64,000 nucleotides of DNA from Allobogoriella alba (lineage in GTDB: Bacteria; Actinomycetota; Actinomycetes; Actinomycetales; Actinomycetaceae), in assembly GCF_042665525.1 (NCBI RefSeq), contig NZ_JBHTCQ010000001.1:496001-560000 (forward strand), given 5' to 3'. Shown one piece after another: positions 1 to 10,486 of this stretch. A program made the position numbers and the translations under genes. The notes beneath the pieces were generated by a model. That model ran no database searches. It saw only the letters and a program-made list of their open reading frames with translations, and was not told where the DNA came from. Position 1 is the first letter of the stretch. Each line of letters starts with the position of its first letter.

Positions 1-1472
1 AGCTCCGCGATCCGCCGCGCCGTATCGACCTGTCCGACGTTGAGCGCCAGCAACGTGGCCATCCGCGCTATAGGCGCGGTCGCGACCGGCTCTGCGGCAG
101 CGTGCCTCTGCACCTCGTCGTGGACCGTGCCGAGCTCGAGGCGATGGCCGAGCAGGAAGCGTGAGGCGACCAGGATCTGCGCTACGTGGAGGCGCTCACG
201 CGACATCGGCAGCCGGGGCAGGTCGTCGGCGGCCTGCTCGGCCGCGTCCTCGAGGTAGCCGTCCAGCAACGTCACACGGACGCGCGTCGCCGCGAATCGC
301 GCATAGTTCTCAGAGGTTGTGTGCTCCGCCATCGCGCTGACGAAGGCGTGCGCCCGGCAGGAGTCGCCCCTCCGGACGGCGGCCAGCGCCTGGTCGCCCA
401 GGGGCCCAGCATGGGCCGGGTCTCGTTCGGATGTCAGAGCCGACATCAGCAACCGGTCATCCTCGCCGAGGACGTCGCTCGCCGCATCGAGCACCCGTTG
501 ACAGGCCGCCCGCCGAGTGTCGCGAGCGCCATGTGCGAGTGCGTCGGCCAGCACGCCGTCTGCGACGTGAACACGTGCGCCGTCGGACTCGAACAGTCCC
601 GTGGCAAGAAGTTGGTCACCCGCCTGATCGGAGTCAGCGGCGAGAGCAGTGAACGTGGGCATGTCGACAGCACCGACCTGGGCGATCGTCGTCAGGAGCT
701 CACGGGTCGGCGCGGGGACGGTCGCGAGCGTGCGGGCCGCGTGTCGCTGCGCCGCGGGATTCGGTGGACGGTGAACCAGCCGTCGGCTGCCCCCCAGCGC
801 TGCATTTGACGCGTGCTCTGTCAGACCGGCGAGGATGCTCACGTGCCCACCGCTGCGTTGGTGCAGCTGGCGGACGACTCGATGGGGCGGGCGGACGCCC
901 GTCCGGGCTTCCACCCAGGGCCCGATGACCTCTTCGCGAAGCGGATCGAGGTCGATCCGCTCGTACGACTCCAGCGCAGGAACCGGCCACGTCGAGGTGC
1001 ATACCACCCCACCCGGAAGGTGCGCGGTTCGCGCGATGGCGTGGCGCAGCCCGGGCAGCAGGTCCTCGTGGAGCGCATCGACGTCGTCGACGAGGATCCA
1101 CAGGGGATCCCGGCGCTGCCCGCCCGCGGCGAGCAGGCGGTCGACGAGCCGCACGAACGCGGCGGTCGGTTCCTCGGCCCACCCCGTGCCGCGCGCGGGG
1201 TGCGTGATGCCACCTGCGCCACCGGCAGCGCCCGGCACGACGTCCTCGACCTGGGTGGCAGCCGAGGAGATCAGCATCTGCTGGTCCTCGAGCGCGCCCC
1301 ACATGACGTTGAGACGGATCGTGCGGGCGCCCGGCGTCCCGGCCACGCGGTCGAGCATCATCGACTTGCCCGAGCCGGCCTCACCCCGGATCACGACGCA
1401 CTCCGCACCACGAGTGATCGCCTGGTCCAGCAGGCGAGCCGCCCGTGGCTGCAGTGCTTCGATCGACAGCAC
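1..1472 (-). CDS. LuxR-type AAA ATPase transcriptional regulator (partial)
   Basis: The minus-strand reading frame starts at GTG 1472 and runs off the left edge, giving about 490 visible codons. A Walker A loop GEAGSGKS lies at about residues 30-37, and a Walker B-like ILVDDVDAL follows about 100 residues later. This is the layout of the large LuxR-family (MalT/LAL-like) regulators, which carry an N-terminal ATPase, a helical repeat middle and a C-terminal LuxR helix-turn-helix. The HTH would lie beyond the window, so the family is inferred from the ATPase half. The start is supported by a purine run (GATGGGGG) a few bases upstream. The frame stays open further upstream without a better start. 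The gene is divergent from the surface protein at 2120 and could regulate it, but nothing in the sequence proves that. Confidence 0.7.
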   Translation of the reverse strand, partial: MLSIEALQPRAARLLDQAITRGAECVVIRGEAGSGKSMMLDRVAGTPGARTIRLNVMWGALEDQQMLISSAATQVEDVVPGAAGGAGGITHPARGTGWAEEPTAAFVRLVDRLLAAGGQRRDPLWILVDDVDALHEDLLPGLRHAIARTAHLPGGVVCTSTWPVPALESYERIDLDPLREEVIGPWVEARTGVRPPHRVVRQLHQRSGGHVSILAGLTEHASNAALGGSRRLVHRPPNPAAQRHAARTLATVPAPTRELLTTIAQVGAVDMPTFTALAADSDQAGDQLLATGLFESDGARVHVADGVLADALAHGARDTRRAACQRVLDAASDVLGEDDRLLMSALTSERDPAHAGPLGDQALAAVRRGDSCRAHAFVSAMAEHTTSENYARFAATRVRVTLLDGYLEDAAEQAADDLPRLPMSRERLHVAQILVASRFLLGHRLELGTVHDEVQRHAAAEPVATAPIARMATLLALNVGQVDTARRIAE

Positions 1473-2119
1473 GCAACAGCCCCCATCGCTACCCAGTTGG
1501 TACTTCTCGCGCCAGCCTCCGGGCCGGAGGGGGGCTGTCCGGCTGGCACACGATCGACAGGCCACGATGCTAGCGGGGATCGGCGGAGATCCACAGGTCC
1601 ATGTCCTGCTCGCGAGACGGATGCGGATAACCGCAGCCGCCTGCGGTCCTCCGCAGAACGTGACCCCGACCACGTCGCGGGTCTAGCCCATGGGCTCTCA
1701 GCACCATAACCTGCTGGACATCGAGGCACATCCGCGTATCTCCGGCGGGCCTCCGAATTCAGAGCTGTGCTGCCTGAGCGTGGTTCCAGGTACGCGACGT
1801 AGTGATGTCAAAATGTGCCCCATCTGTGAATTTCTGCGTGCATTGACGCCCGCACCCAAGAATACCGGCACGGTGAACTGGCAAGGCTGATGTCAGTTGT
1901 GCCGGAGTGCTCTAGCGCCCGTCTGACCTGCACGTACGCGCGCAAGTAGCGCACAGGCCGGTGCTGCACAAGGCCGTTTACGCAATCGTGACGAAGCATC
2001 TCGCCGGTTGCCGGGAGGCGTCCTCGGAACCTGCTTGACCAAGAATCCGTCGATCTGCTGTAGTTCGAATGCTCAACTGGGTGGCGTGGAAGATTTTCGC
2101 GCGCAAAGTGGGAGGCGAT
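1473..2119. other. Intergenic region between divergent genes
   Basis: About 650 bases lie between the LuxR-type gene and the surface protein. The stretch from about 1690 to 2070 is visibly less GC-rich than its surroundings. I see no convincing gene here: the short open frames lack ribosome sites and have poor codon bias. It probably holds the divergent promoters, including the candidate at 2035-2064. Confidence 0.5.
2035..2064 (+). promoter_or_regulatory. Candidate promoter for the surface protein
   Basis: TTGACC at 2035-2040 and TGTAGT at 2059-2064 are separated by 18 bases. They resemble -35 and -10 elements of a housekeeping promoter. They lie about 55 bases upstream of the GTG start at 2120. 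Confidence 0.35.
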
Positions 2120-5100
2120 GTGAGGCGATTGTTGAGAAGTGAGAGCGGCCCGCCCGACGGGCGCCGCAGGCGGTGGCTACGGGGGGTGGCGGCGGGCACT
2201 GCGACCACTCTCGCGGTGGCCGGCTACGGTGCCCCGGCGTTCGCCGTCGACAACTATCCGGAGGAGCCTTCCGAGGCCGAGGCCAGCGTCGTCGACTCGA
2301 GCGTCCTCGGAACCGACCTCGCGGGAGGCGGGCGGTCCGATGCGGGATCGGCGTCGAACCCGGGTCCCAACAACGAGGCGCTGAACGTCGACCTGCTCGG
2401 TTCGGAGCTGATCCAGCTCGGAGACATCGAGCTGCCGATCGACCAGTTCATCGACTTCGGGCAGGTGGGCGCCCTCCAGTCGGAGTCCGAGGCCTCGGGC
2501 CCGCTGGACGCCCGCGCCATCTCGGGCCTGGCGAGCGGTGATGGATCGGTCACGCTCGACGGCGCGGACGCGGACTTCGGCGCCGCCGAGGTCGACCTGC
2601 TGACGCTCTTCAACGAGCTCGGCGTCGACGGCGGTACCGACCTGCTCGTGGACGAGGCCACTCTGCTTCTCGGCGCCGGTGGCGCCGAGGTCGTCGCGGA
2701 GAGCGGCGAGTTCATCGACCAGGACGGTGTCGGTGGCGCGGGGCAGTACCGGGTGGCCGAGGCCAGCCTCCTGCTTCACTCGCCCGCCATCGAGGAAGCC
2801 GCCGGCATGATGTACGACGCCGCGGGCCAGGTCGACGCGACGATGGAAGACACCGTCAACGACATGCTCGACCTGTCGGACATCGTCAATGCGCTGCCCG
2901 CCGGCGTCACGGTCGACGCGACCGTCGAGTCGAACATGCAGGAAGAGATCTTCCAGGCTCTGGTCGCCGAGCCCATCACCACCAACAACGAGGTGCTGAC
3001 GGTTGACTTCTCGACCGGCACGGCGACGCTCCATCTCGACCAGATCGTCTCGGGTGACCTGCGCCCGGGTCAGCCCAGCGGGATCAACAACCAGAACCCG
3101 AACACCGAGCTGATCGACGACGAGCTCTACCCGATGATCGCCGAGACGGTGCACGACCTGATGGAAGAGGCGACGAACATCGCCGTCGGCGCCATCGAAG
3201 GTGCGCTGGGCAGCGTGACCGTCAACTTGACCGCGGCGATGGACAGCCCGGCCGGCTCCGCCACGGCAACCTGGGACCTCAACCTCATGGGGGACCTGGA
3301 CAACGTCGAGTGCGAATCGTCCGGTCTCGGCGGCGGCGCGCTCTGCACCACGCTGACCACGGCCATCAACGCGCTCGGCCCGGTGCTCTCCGGCGTCGTG
3401 CAGCCGATCCGTGACTTCGTCCTGAGTGACGCGGGCCAAGAGATCTTCGACGTTCTCATCAACGACATCAAGACCGGCGCCATCACGGTGCCGATCCGTC
3501 AGGCGCTCGAGCCGTTCATCGAGCTCCTGGCCCAGGTGGTGTCGCTCCAGCTCAACCGGCAGGTCACCGAGGTGTGCACGCTGCCGGACGGTACGGAGAC
3601 GACCGGGAGTCTCGAGGTCTCGGCGATCAGTCTCGGCCTCGTGCAGGCTGCCGACGCCGGACGTCTGAACCTTGGCAACGCCGGCGCGCGGATCGATGCG
3701 TGCGGCCTTGCCGGCGGCGAGCTCGGCCTGACTCTCGACCCGACCGAGGTCGAGCCCGGTCAGTCGACCACGGCCACGGGCGAGGGCTTCACCGCCGACA
3801 GCACCGCTACAGTCCAGCTGATCGGCCCCGACGGCGAACCCGTCGGCGACCCGATCACCGTCGACACCGACGCAGACGGCGAGTTCACTACCGACGTCCC
3901 GGTGCCGGCGGACGCTCCTCCTGGTGACTACCTCGTCGAGGCCACGGACGACACGACCGGTGACGTCATCGAGGCGGACCTCGTCGTGATCGAGCAGAGC
4001 GGGTTGGACCTGAACCTTGGTCTGGACCCGCCGACCGTTCCGGCCGGCGAGCCCACAACGGTCACCGGCGAGGGCTACACGCCGGACTCGACGGCGACCG
4101 TGCAGCTGGTCGACCCTGCGGGTAACCCCGTGGGTGACCCGGTGCCGGCAGAGACGGACGCCGACGGTTCCTTCACCGTCGACCTTCCCGTGCCCGTGGA
4201 GGCCGAGCCGGGCGACTACACGGTCGTCGGCACGGACGACACGACCGGTGAGTCCACCGATGCCGCACTGGCGGTGTACTCCCCGACCCTCGAGGCCGAC
4301 AGCCCCGTGGCGGGGGACCAGTGCGTCGCCATCACCTCCGGCGGGTGGCTGCCGGAGTCCGAGGTGACGCTCCAGCTGACCGACGGTGACGGCAACGCGG
4401 TCGGCGAGCCGGTCGTCGTCACGACCGACGGTGAGGGCAGTGTCCCCGCCGACACGTGCCTCGAGGTGCCCGAGGGCACCGAGCCGGGCGACTACACGGT
4501 CGTCGGCACGGACGACGGCGGAGCCGAGGTCACGGCCCCGGTTGCCGTCTACGTCCCGACGCTCGAGGCTACCTCGCCGGTTCCGGCCGGTGGTGAGACC
4601 GAGGTGACGTCGGGTGGTTGGTTGCCGGAGTCCGAGGTGGCTCTGCAGCTGGCCGATGCCGCTGGTGACCCGGTGGGTGAGCCGGTGACGGTGACGACGG
4701 ACGGTGAGGGCAATGTCCCGGCCGGTACGACGATCCCGATTCCCGAGGATGCCGCTCCCGGTGAGTACACGGTGGTCGGCACCGACCCTGACGGCGCGAC
4801 CGCAGAGGGCACGCTCGAGGTGTACGGTCCGACGCTCGATGCGACGTCGCCGGTCATCGCGGGCCAGTGCAGCGTCATCACGTCGGGTGGTTGGTTGCCG
4901 GAGTCCGAGGTGGCTCTGCAGCTGACCGATGCCGCGGGCGACCCGGTGGGTGAGCCGGTGACGGTGACGACGGACGGTGAGGGCAACGTGCCGGCCGACA
5001 CGTGCCTCGAGGTGCCCGAGGGCACCGAGCCGGGTGACTACACAGTCGTCGGCACGGACGACGGCGGGTCCGAGGTCTCGGCGCCCGTCGAGGTCGTCGC

Positions 5101-7928
5101 AGCACCGACCGAACCGACCATCGTCGCCTCGACGCCGGTTCCGGCCGGTGGTGAGACNNNNNNNNNNNNNNNNNNNNNNNNNNNNNNNNNNNNNNNNNNN
5201 NNNNNNNNNNNNNNNNNNNNNNNNNNNNNNNNNNNNNNNNNNNNNNNNNNGTGAGACCGAGGTGACCTCGGGTGGTTGGTTGCCGGAGTCCGAGGTGGCT
5301 CTGCAGCTGACCGATGCCGCGGGCGACCCGGTGGGCCAGCCGGTGACGGTGACGACGGACGGTGAGGGCAACGTGCCCGCGGGCACGGTCCTGCCGGTCC
5401 CGGAGGACGCTGCTCCCGGTGAGTACACCGTCGTCGGCACCGACCCGGATGGCGCTTCCGCGGAAGCTCCCGTCGAGGTCTACGCCCCGGCCGTCGAGGC
5501 CACATCGCCGGTTCCGGCCGGTGGTGAGACCGAGGTGACCTCGGGTGGTTGGTTGCCGGAGTCCGAGGTGGCTCTGCAGCTGACCGATGCCGCGGGCGAC
5601 CCGGTGGGCCAGCCGGTGACGGTGACGACGGACGGTGAGGGCAACGTGCCCGCGGGTACGGTCCTGCCGGTTCCGGCGGATGCCGAGCCCGGTGAGTACA
5701 CCGTGGTCGGTACTGACCCGGACGGCGCTTCCGCTGAAGCGCCGATCGAGGTCTACTGGCCGACCATGGAGGCCGAGACTCCGGTCGCCCCGGGTGACTG
5801 CTCGGTGATCACCTCTGGCGGGTGGCTGCCCAACAGCGAGGTCACGCTCCAGCTGGTTGACGCCGAGGGCAACCCGGTGGGTGACCCGGTGGTCGTCACG
5901 ACCGATGGCGAGGGCAACGTGCCCGCAGACACCTGTGTCGAGATCCCTGAGGGGACCGAGCCCGGTGACTACGAGATCATCGGCGAGGACGACAACGGAG
6001 GACAGGTCTCGACTCCCGTGGAGATCACCGAACCCGACGCGATCACGCCGTCCGTCTCGGTCGACCCGGCTGAGGTCGAGCCGGGTGGGTCGACCACGGT
6101 GACCGGTGAGGGTTACACGCCGGACTCGACCGTGACCGTTCAGCTGGTCGACGGTGCTGGGGACCCGGTGGGTGACCCGGTGCCGGCGGAGACGGACGCG
6201 GCTGGTGCCTTCACGGTGGATCTGCCGGTTCCGGAGGATGCCGAGCCCGGTGAGTACACGGTGGTCGGTACCGACGACACGACCGGTGAGGCTGCGGAGG
6301 CGCCGCTGGCGGTGACCGACGGCTCCGGTGGGGGTGACGGTCTGTCCGTCTCGGTCGACCCGGCTGAGGTCGAGCCGGGTGGGTCGACCACGGTGACCGG
6401 TGAGGGCTACGCGCCCAACGCACCGGTGACGGTGGAGCTCGTCGGCCCCGAGGGCAACGTCGTCGCGACGCTGCCGGCGGAGACGGACGCGGCTGGTGCC
6501 TTCACGGTGGATCTGCCGGTTCCGGAGGATGCCGAGCCCGGTGAGTACACGGTGGTCGGTACCGACGACACGACCGGTGAGGCTGCGGAGGCGCCGCTGG
6601 CGGTGACCGACGGCTCCGGTGGCGGGATCGACCCGACCATCTCGGTCGAGCCCGCCGACGTGTTCCCCGGTCAGGAGGCCACGGTCAGCGGCGAGGGGTA
6701 CACCCCGAACGCGACCGTGACCCTCCAGCTCGTCGACGCCGAGGGAACCGTGGTCTCGGAGGAGCAGGTCGAGACCGACGAGAACGGCTCGTTCACCCTC
6801 GAGGGCACGGTTCCGGAGGAGTTCCTCCCCGGTGACTACACCGTGATCGGCACTGACGACACCACGGGCGAGGCCGCCGAGGCCCCGGTCACCGTGCTGG
6901 ACGCCTCCGCGGGTCCGGTCGTCAGCGCAACGTCTCCGGTCCCGGCCGGAGGTAGCACCGAGGTGGCATCGGGTGGTTGGGCACCGCAGTACGCGGTGAC
7001 CCTCCAGCTGGTCGACGGCGAGGGCAACCCCGTCGGCGACCAGGTCGAGGTGATGACCGACGGTGACGGCATCATCCCGGCCGGCACCACCCTCGCCATC
7101 CCGGCCGACGTCGCAGCCGGCGAGTACACCGTGGTCGCCACGGGCGCCGACGGCGACGAGGCCTCGACCACCATCGAGGTCTACGCACCGCACATCTCCG
7201 CCACCACTCCGGTTCCCACCGGTGGCGAGACCGAGGTGACCTCCGGCGGCTGGCTGCCGGAGACCCGGGTGACGGTGCGGTTCGGCAACCCGATCGGTGA
7301 GCCGGTCCTGGTCATGACGGACGCGAACGGTGAGTTCGTCGTGACCCTGCCGGTGCCGGACGAGGCCGTCGTCGGAGAGACGTACGACCTCAGTGCCGTC
7401 GACGCCAACGGCGCCGAGGCGGCGACCCCCGTCCAGGTGGTCGCGGCCGACGGCGGTGACGGCGACGGCGACGGTACGGGCCCGTCGATCATCGTCGAAC
7501 CCGACGAGGTCGACGAGGGCGGATCCATCGAGGTGATCGGTGAGGACTTCCCGCCGAACACCGACGTCATCGTCGAGGTCGGCGATGACAGTGGTCCGCT
7601 CTGCCCGCCGATCGAGGTGACCACGGACGACGAGGGCTCGTTCACGACGACCCTGGAGCTCTGCCCGGCCGTCGGGCCCGGTGACTACCTGGTGGTCGCC
7701 AGCCCGGCAGACGGCAGCCCGGGGGCGACGGCCGACCTGACCGTCCTTGGTGCCGGAGACGGTGGTGGTGACGGAAGCGGTGACGGTGACGACACCGGTG
7801 GCGGGAGCCTTCCCGACACGGGTGCCGACGTCGCGTCGCTGACGTTGCTCGCGATGACCATGCTGGTCGGAGGCGCAATCCTGCTGCGCACCCGTCGGCG
7901 GGCTCGCAGCCACAGCAGCGGACGATGA
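2120..7928 (+). CDS. LPXTG-anchored surface protein with tandem Ig-like repeats (choice-of-anchor G-like)
   Basis: A GTG at 2120 follows GGAGG and fits better than the upstream in-frame ATG at 2069. From it the protein begins with a basic region, a hydrophobic core and a cleavage site after GAPAFA. Residues of about 35-530 form a non-repetitive acidic N-domain resembling the actinobacterial choice-of-anchor G family. About 15 Ig-like units of roughly 85-95 residues follow, with recurring phrases such as TSGGWLPESEV and PGEYTVVGTD. A GD-rich linker, an LPDTG sortase motif, a transmembrane segment and an Arg-rich tail end the protein. A cell-wall adhesin or stalk role is inferred. The N-run at 5158-5250 splits the gene, and the frame differs on each side because the gap length is arbitrary. 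No sortase gene is in the window. Confidence 0.85.
3731..7750 (+). repeat. Tandem Ig-like domain repeats (about 273-bp period in the core)
   Basis: Near-identical copies recur with a period of 273 bases: the TSGGWLPESEV segment appears near 4611, 4884, 5269 and 5542. A second subtype (TVTGEGYTPDS) occupies the first two units and the units at about 6050-6900. The nucleotide identity between core copies is high enough to explain assembly failure at 5158-5250. Confidence 0.8.
5158..5250. other. Assembly gap (93 N)
   Basis: Ninety-three N characters sit exactly at a repeat boundary. The base string GTGAGAC ends the left flank and begins the right flank. The reading frame is codon phase 2 before and phase 0 after, so the N-count is not the true length. 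Confidence 0.98.
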
Positions 7929-7934
7929 CCTGAC

Positions 7935-7969
7935 GCTGTGCCCTGGTTGTCCCCAGGCCGGGGCACAGC
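7935..7969 (+). terminator. Stem-loop after the surface protein
   Basis: GCTGTGCCC pairs perfectly with GGGCACAGC across a GC-rich loop, seven bases past the stop codon. There is no T-tract, which is common for actinobacterial terminators. Confidence 0.55.
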
Positions 7970-8017
7970 GCAGGCATCACCGCACCAGGGGGTCAGCATG
8001 ACCTCCGACCGATACGG

Positions 8018-8049
8018 CAGGGCCGCCCGGCTTCGGCTGGGCGGCCCTG
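8018..8049 (+). terminator. Second strong stem-loop
   Basis: CAGGGCCGCCC pairs with GGGCGGCCCTG around a ten-base loop containing TTCG. It lies between the surface protein and the amine oxidase gene and probably completes termination. Confidence 0.5.
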
Positions 8050-8088
8050 CTGCGCCACGATGAGACCCTGACGAGCCACGGAAGAACG

Positions 8089-9420
8089 ATGCCCAGGATC
8101 GCCATCCGCAGACGGATTGCCACGGCGGCGGTGCTCTGCGCACTCGTCGCGGTCCCGGCGTGCACCGAGCAGCCGGTCGAGGAGGTGGGCGGCGCCGGCC
8201 CGAGCCAGGAGCCGCGGCACGAGTGCCCCGACGGTGAACCGCTCGCCGAGACGCTGTCCAACGACGCCGCCTGGCAGATGTGCTGGCAGGTTGAGCCGCA
8301 GCGGGGACTCGTGCTCACCGATATCCGCTACACCCCACCGGGACGCGAACCCGTCCGTATCGCCGTCTCGCTCTCCCTTGCCCAGCTGGAGGTGCCCTAC
8401 GACAGCGGTGAGCGGCTCACCGAGGACCTCACCGACGCGGGCTTCGGCGGCACCGCCATGCAGACGCTCGGCGAGACCGAGTGCGTGGGGGAGCGGATCG
8501 CCACCGCGGTACCGAACATCGGTGACGGCACCCACGGCAGCAGCCCCACGCGAGAGGTCCTGTGCTCCGAGGTGCGGGACGCGGGTCTCGCGTACCGGCT
8601 GCAGGACGACGGCGAGGTGACGGCCGCGCGCCGCACCGACCTGACCCTGACGACGATCTCCAAGGTCGGCTGGTACGAGTACCTCAACACCTACACCTTC
8701 GGCGCGGACGGCTCGATCCGCCCCTCCCTGGGCGCGACGGGCGACCTGTCACCCGTCGACTACACCGACCATGACCACGGCTCCGCTGTCGGGCCGGGAG
8801 ACACCGACCACGCGGCCAGCCACTCCCACAACGCCGTCTGGCGCGTCCACTGGGCGCTCGGCGGACGCGGCGGCCTCGCCGTCGAGCAGTACGACGCGGA
8901 CCCGACTGGACGGGCCGGGCCGGAATCACCGATCCTCGCGGGGCGGCTCACCCCGCTCACCGAACCGAGCACCGCACGATGGACCGACCGACGCTGGTGG
9001 CGTGTGCTTGCCCCGGACCGGCGCAACGCCGACAACCACCCGATCTCGTACCAGATCGACCTCGGTGGCACGGACGGGTTCACGTTCGTCCGGGACCAGG
9101 AGCGCCACGGCGCCGAGACCGGCTACGACATCGCGTTCACCAACGCCGACGAGTGCGAGGTCTTCGCGGTCGCCAATCGCGGGGCCTGCGGGGACGGCGT
9201 CCTGGACTACGTCGCCGACGGTGCCGACGAGCCGTTGGATGACGTCGTGTCCTGGGTCGCGGTCGGGTACCACCACGTGCCCCGCGACGAGGACCAGTCG
9301 CCGATGGAGATGCACTGGCAGGGCTTCACCATGACGCCGCGGGGCCTCCTGGCGCAGCGGCCGGACGTCCCGGCCGGCCGCGAGGACCTCAACGGCCGTC
9401 CGCAGGACGCGGAGTACTGA
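8089..9420 (+). CDS. Copper amine oxidase-like lipoprotein
   Basis: This 443-residue protein has a signal peptide ending in a lipobox (VPAC), so it is probably an exported lipoprotein. The rest matches the catalytic domain of copper/topaquinone amine oxidases, which oxidise primary amines to aldehydes, hydrogen peroxide and ammonia. Key positions are visible: a candidate catalytic base D116, the topaquinone tyrosine candidate Y196 in WYEY, copper ligands H245 and H247 in HSH, and H395/H396 in YHHVPRDED. The spacing from Y196 to the HxH pair equals that recalled for the Arthrobacter enzyme (49 and 51). The family normally reads N-Y-D/E before and after the topaquinone; here the Asn is Trp. The usual N-terminal domains are missing (the family is normally over 600 residues). 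Activity is plausible but unproven. Confidence 0.8.
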   Translation: MPRIAIRRRIATAAVLCALVAVPACTEQPVEEVGGAGPSQEPRHECPDGEPLAETLSNDAAWQMCWQVEPQRGLVLTDIRYTPPGREPVRIAVSLSLAQLEVPYDSGERLTEDLTDAGFGGTAMQTLGETECVGERIATAVPNIGDGTHGSSPTREVLCSEVRDAGLAYRLQDDGEVTAARRTDLTLTTISKVGWYEYLNTYTFGADGSIRPSLGATGDLSPVDYTDHDHGSAVGPGDTDHAASHSHNAVWRVHWALGGRGGLAVEQYDADPTGRAGPESPILAGRLTPLTEPSTARWTDRRWWRVLAPDRRNADNHPISYQIDLGGTDGFTFVRDQERHGAETGYDIAFTNADECEVFAVANRGACGDGVLDYVADGADEPLDDVVSWVAVGYHHVPRDEDQSPMEMHWQGFTMTPRGLLAQRPDVPAGREDLNGRPQDAEY

Positions 9421-9445
9421 CGGCCCGGCTCACCCGACCACCGGC

Positions 9446-10486
9446 TCACACCGTGAGCTCGACCGGCCGACCCGCCCGCGCCGAGGCGTAGGCCGCCTCG
9501 ACGACCCGTGTGGTCCGCACTCCCACCCGGCCGTCGGGCTGCGGCGCCCGCCCGGACCGCAGCGCGTCCACGAACTCGGCAACGAGATTGCCGTCGAGGT
9601 CCGTGCCGTAGGGCAGCCACACCGGGGACGTCCGCGGCTGCGAGTAGCCGTCCACCCGCTGCACGAACGCGTCCATGTCGGCGACGCCGTCCGAGCCGAC
9701 CACCTGCAGCGTGAGGCCGCCCCACGTGGGGTAGTCGTCCGGCTTCGACCAGCTGCAGTCGACCGTCACGACGATCCCGCCCTCGTACTCGAGCGAGACG
9801 AGACCGCCGGTCTCCGCACCGGCCCGTCCGGCGTGCAGTATGCGGTTCGACTGGGCGTAGACGCTGCGCACCGGTGTGCCGTCCAGCAGCGCGTCCATGA
9901 GGTCCGCGACGTGGACGGTGTGGTCGGTCATCGCACCGCCGCCGGCCAGTGCGGGATCGGCGAACCAGGCACGCCCGGAGGGCAGCTTCCCGTTGTTGGT
10001 ACCGGTGATCGCGCACACCGTGCCGAGGCTCCCGGCGTCGACCGCATCCCGCAGCGCGGCGAACGCAGGGGAGAAGCGGACCGGGAACGCCACCATGAGG
10101 TGCACGCCGGCGGCCTCGCACGCCGTCACCATCGCCTCGGCGTCGCTCACCGACGTCGCGAGCGGCTTCTCGCACAGCACGTGCACGCCGGCGGCGGCCA
10201 CGCGTTCGACGTCCGCCCGGTGCCTGGCGTTCTCGGAGCACACCACCACGCCGTCCGGTCCCCACGCCAGCAGGTCCTCGAGCGTCTCCACATGGTCCGC
10301 GCCGAGGGCCGAGGCGAACGCGGCGCCCCCGCTCTCGCCGGGGCGCTCGCCGTGCGTCGGATCGGCGGTGAGCACCTCCACCCCAGGTGTGCGCAGGAGG
10401 TTGCCGATGTAGGCCCCGGCGTGCGGGTGGGCGAAGGAGAGCACGCCGATGCGCAGCGGGCGGGCGGTGGGGTCTGCGGTGGTCAC
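9446..10486 (-). CDS. Gfo/Idh/MocA family oxidoreductase
   Basis: This 346-residue protein has the N-terminal Rossmann beta strand (RIGVLSFAHPHAGAY), the conserved CEKP motif at the end of the nucleotide-binding half, and the GGGAMTDHTVHVADLMDAL region with the D-H pair typical of the C-terminal Gfo/Idh/MocA domain. These enzymes oxidise or reduce sugars or inositols with NAD(P). It is the last gene of a sugar uptake operon and its GTG start overlaps the preceding gene's stop by GTGA. The substrate cannot be read from sequence. The first glycine motif is unusual (SFAHPHA in place of GxGxxG), as seen in some members of the family. Confidence 0.88.
   Translation of the reverse strand: MTTADPTARPLRIGVLSFAHPHAGAYIGNLLRTPGVEVLTADPTHGERPGESGGAAFASALGADHVETLEDLLAWGPDGVVVCSENARHRADVERVAAAGVHVLCEKPLATSVSDAEAMVTACEAAGVHLMVAFPVRFSPAFAALRDAVDAGSLGTVCAITGTNNGKLPSGRAWFADPALAGGGAMTDHTVHVADLMDALLDGTPVRSVYAQSNRILHAGRAGAETGGLVSLEYEGGIVVTVDCSWSKPDDYPTWGGLTLQVVGSDGVADMDAFVQRVDGYSQPRTSPVWLPYGTDLDGNLVAEFVDALRSGRAPQPDGRVGVRTTRVVEAAYASARAGRPVELTV

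Noticed and set aside
1690..1890. 66-codon plus-strand frame in the first intergenic region
   Set aside because: No ribosome site, mixed codon use and no recognisable domain.
2177..7913. Long minus-strand open frames opposite the surface protein
   Set aside because: They result from repeated GC-rich codons on the plus strand and contain His/Arg-rich repeats without start signals.
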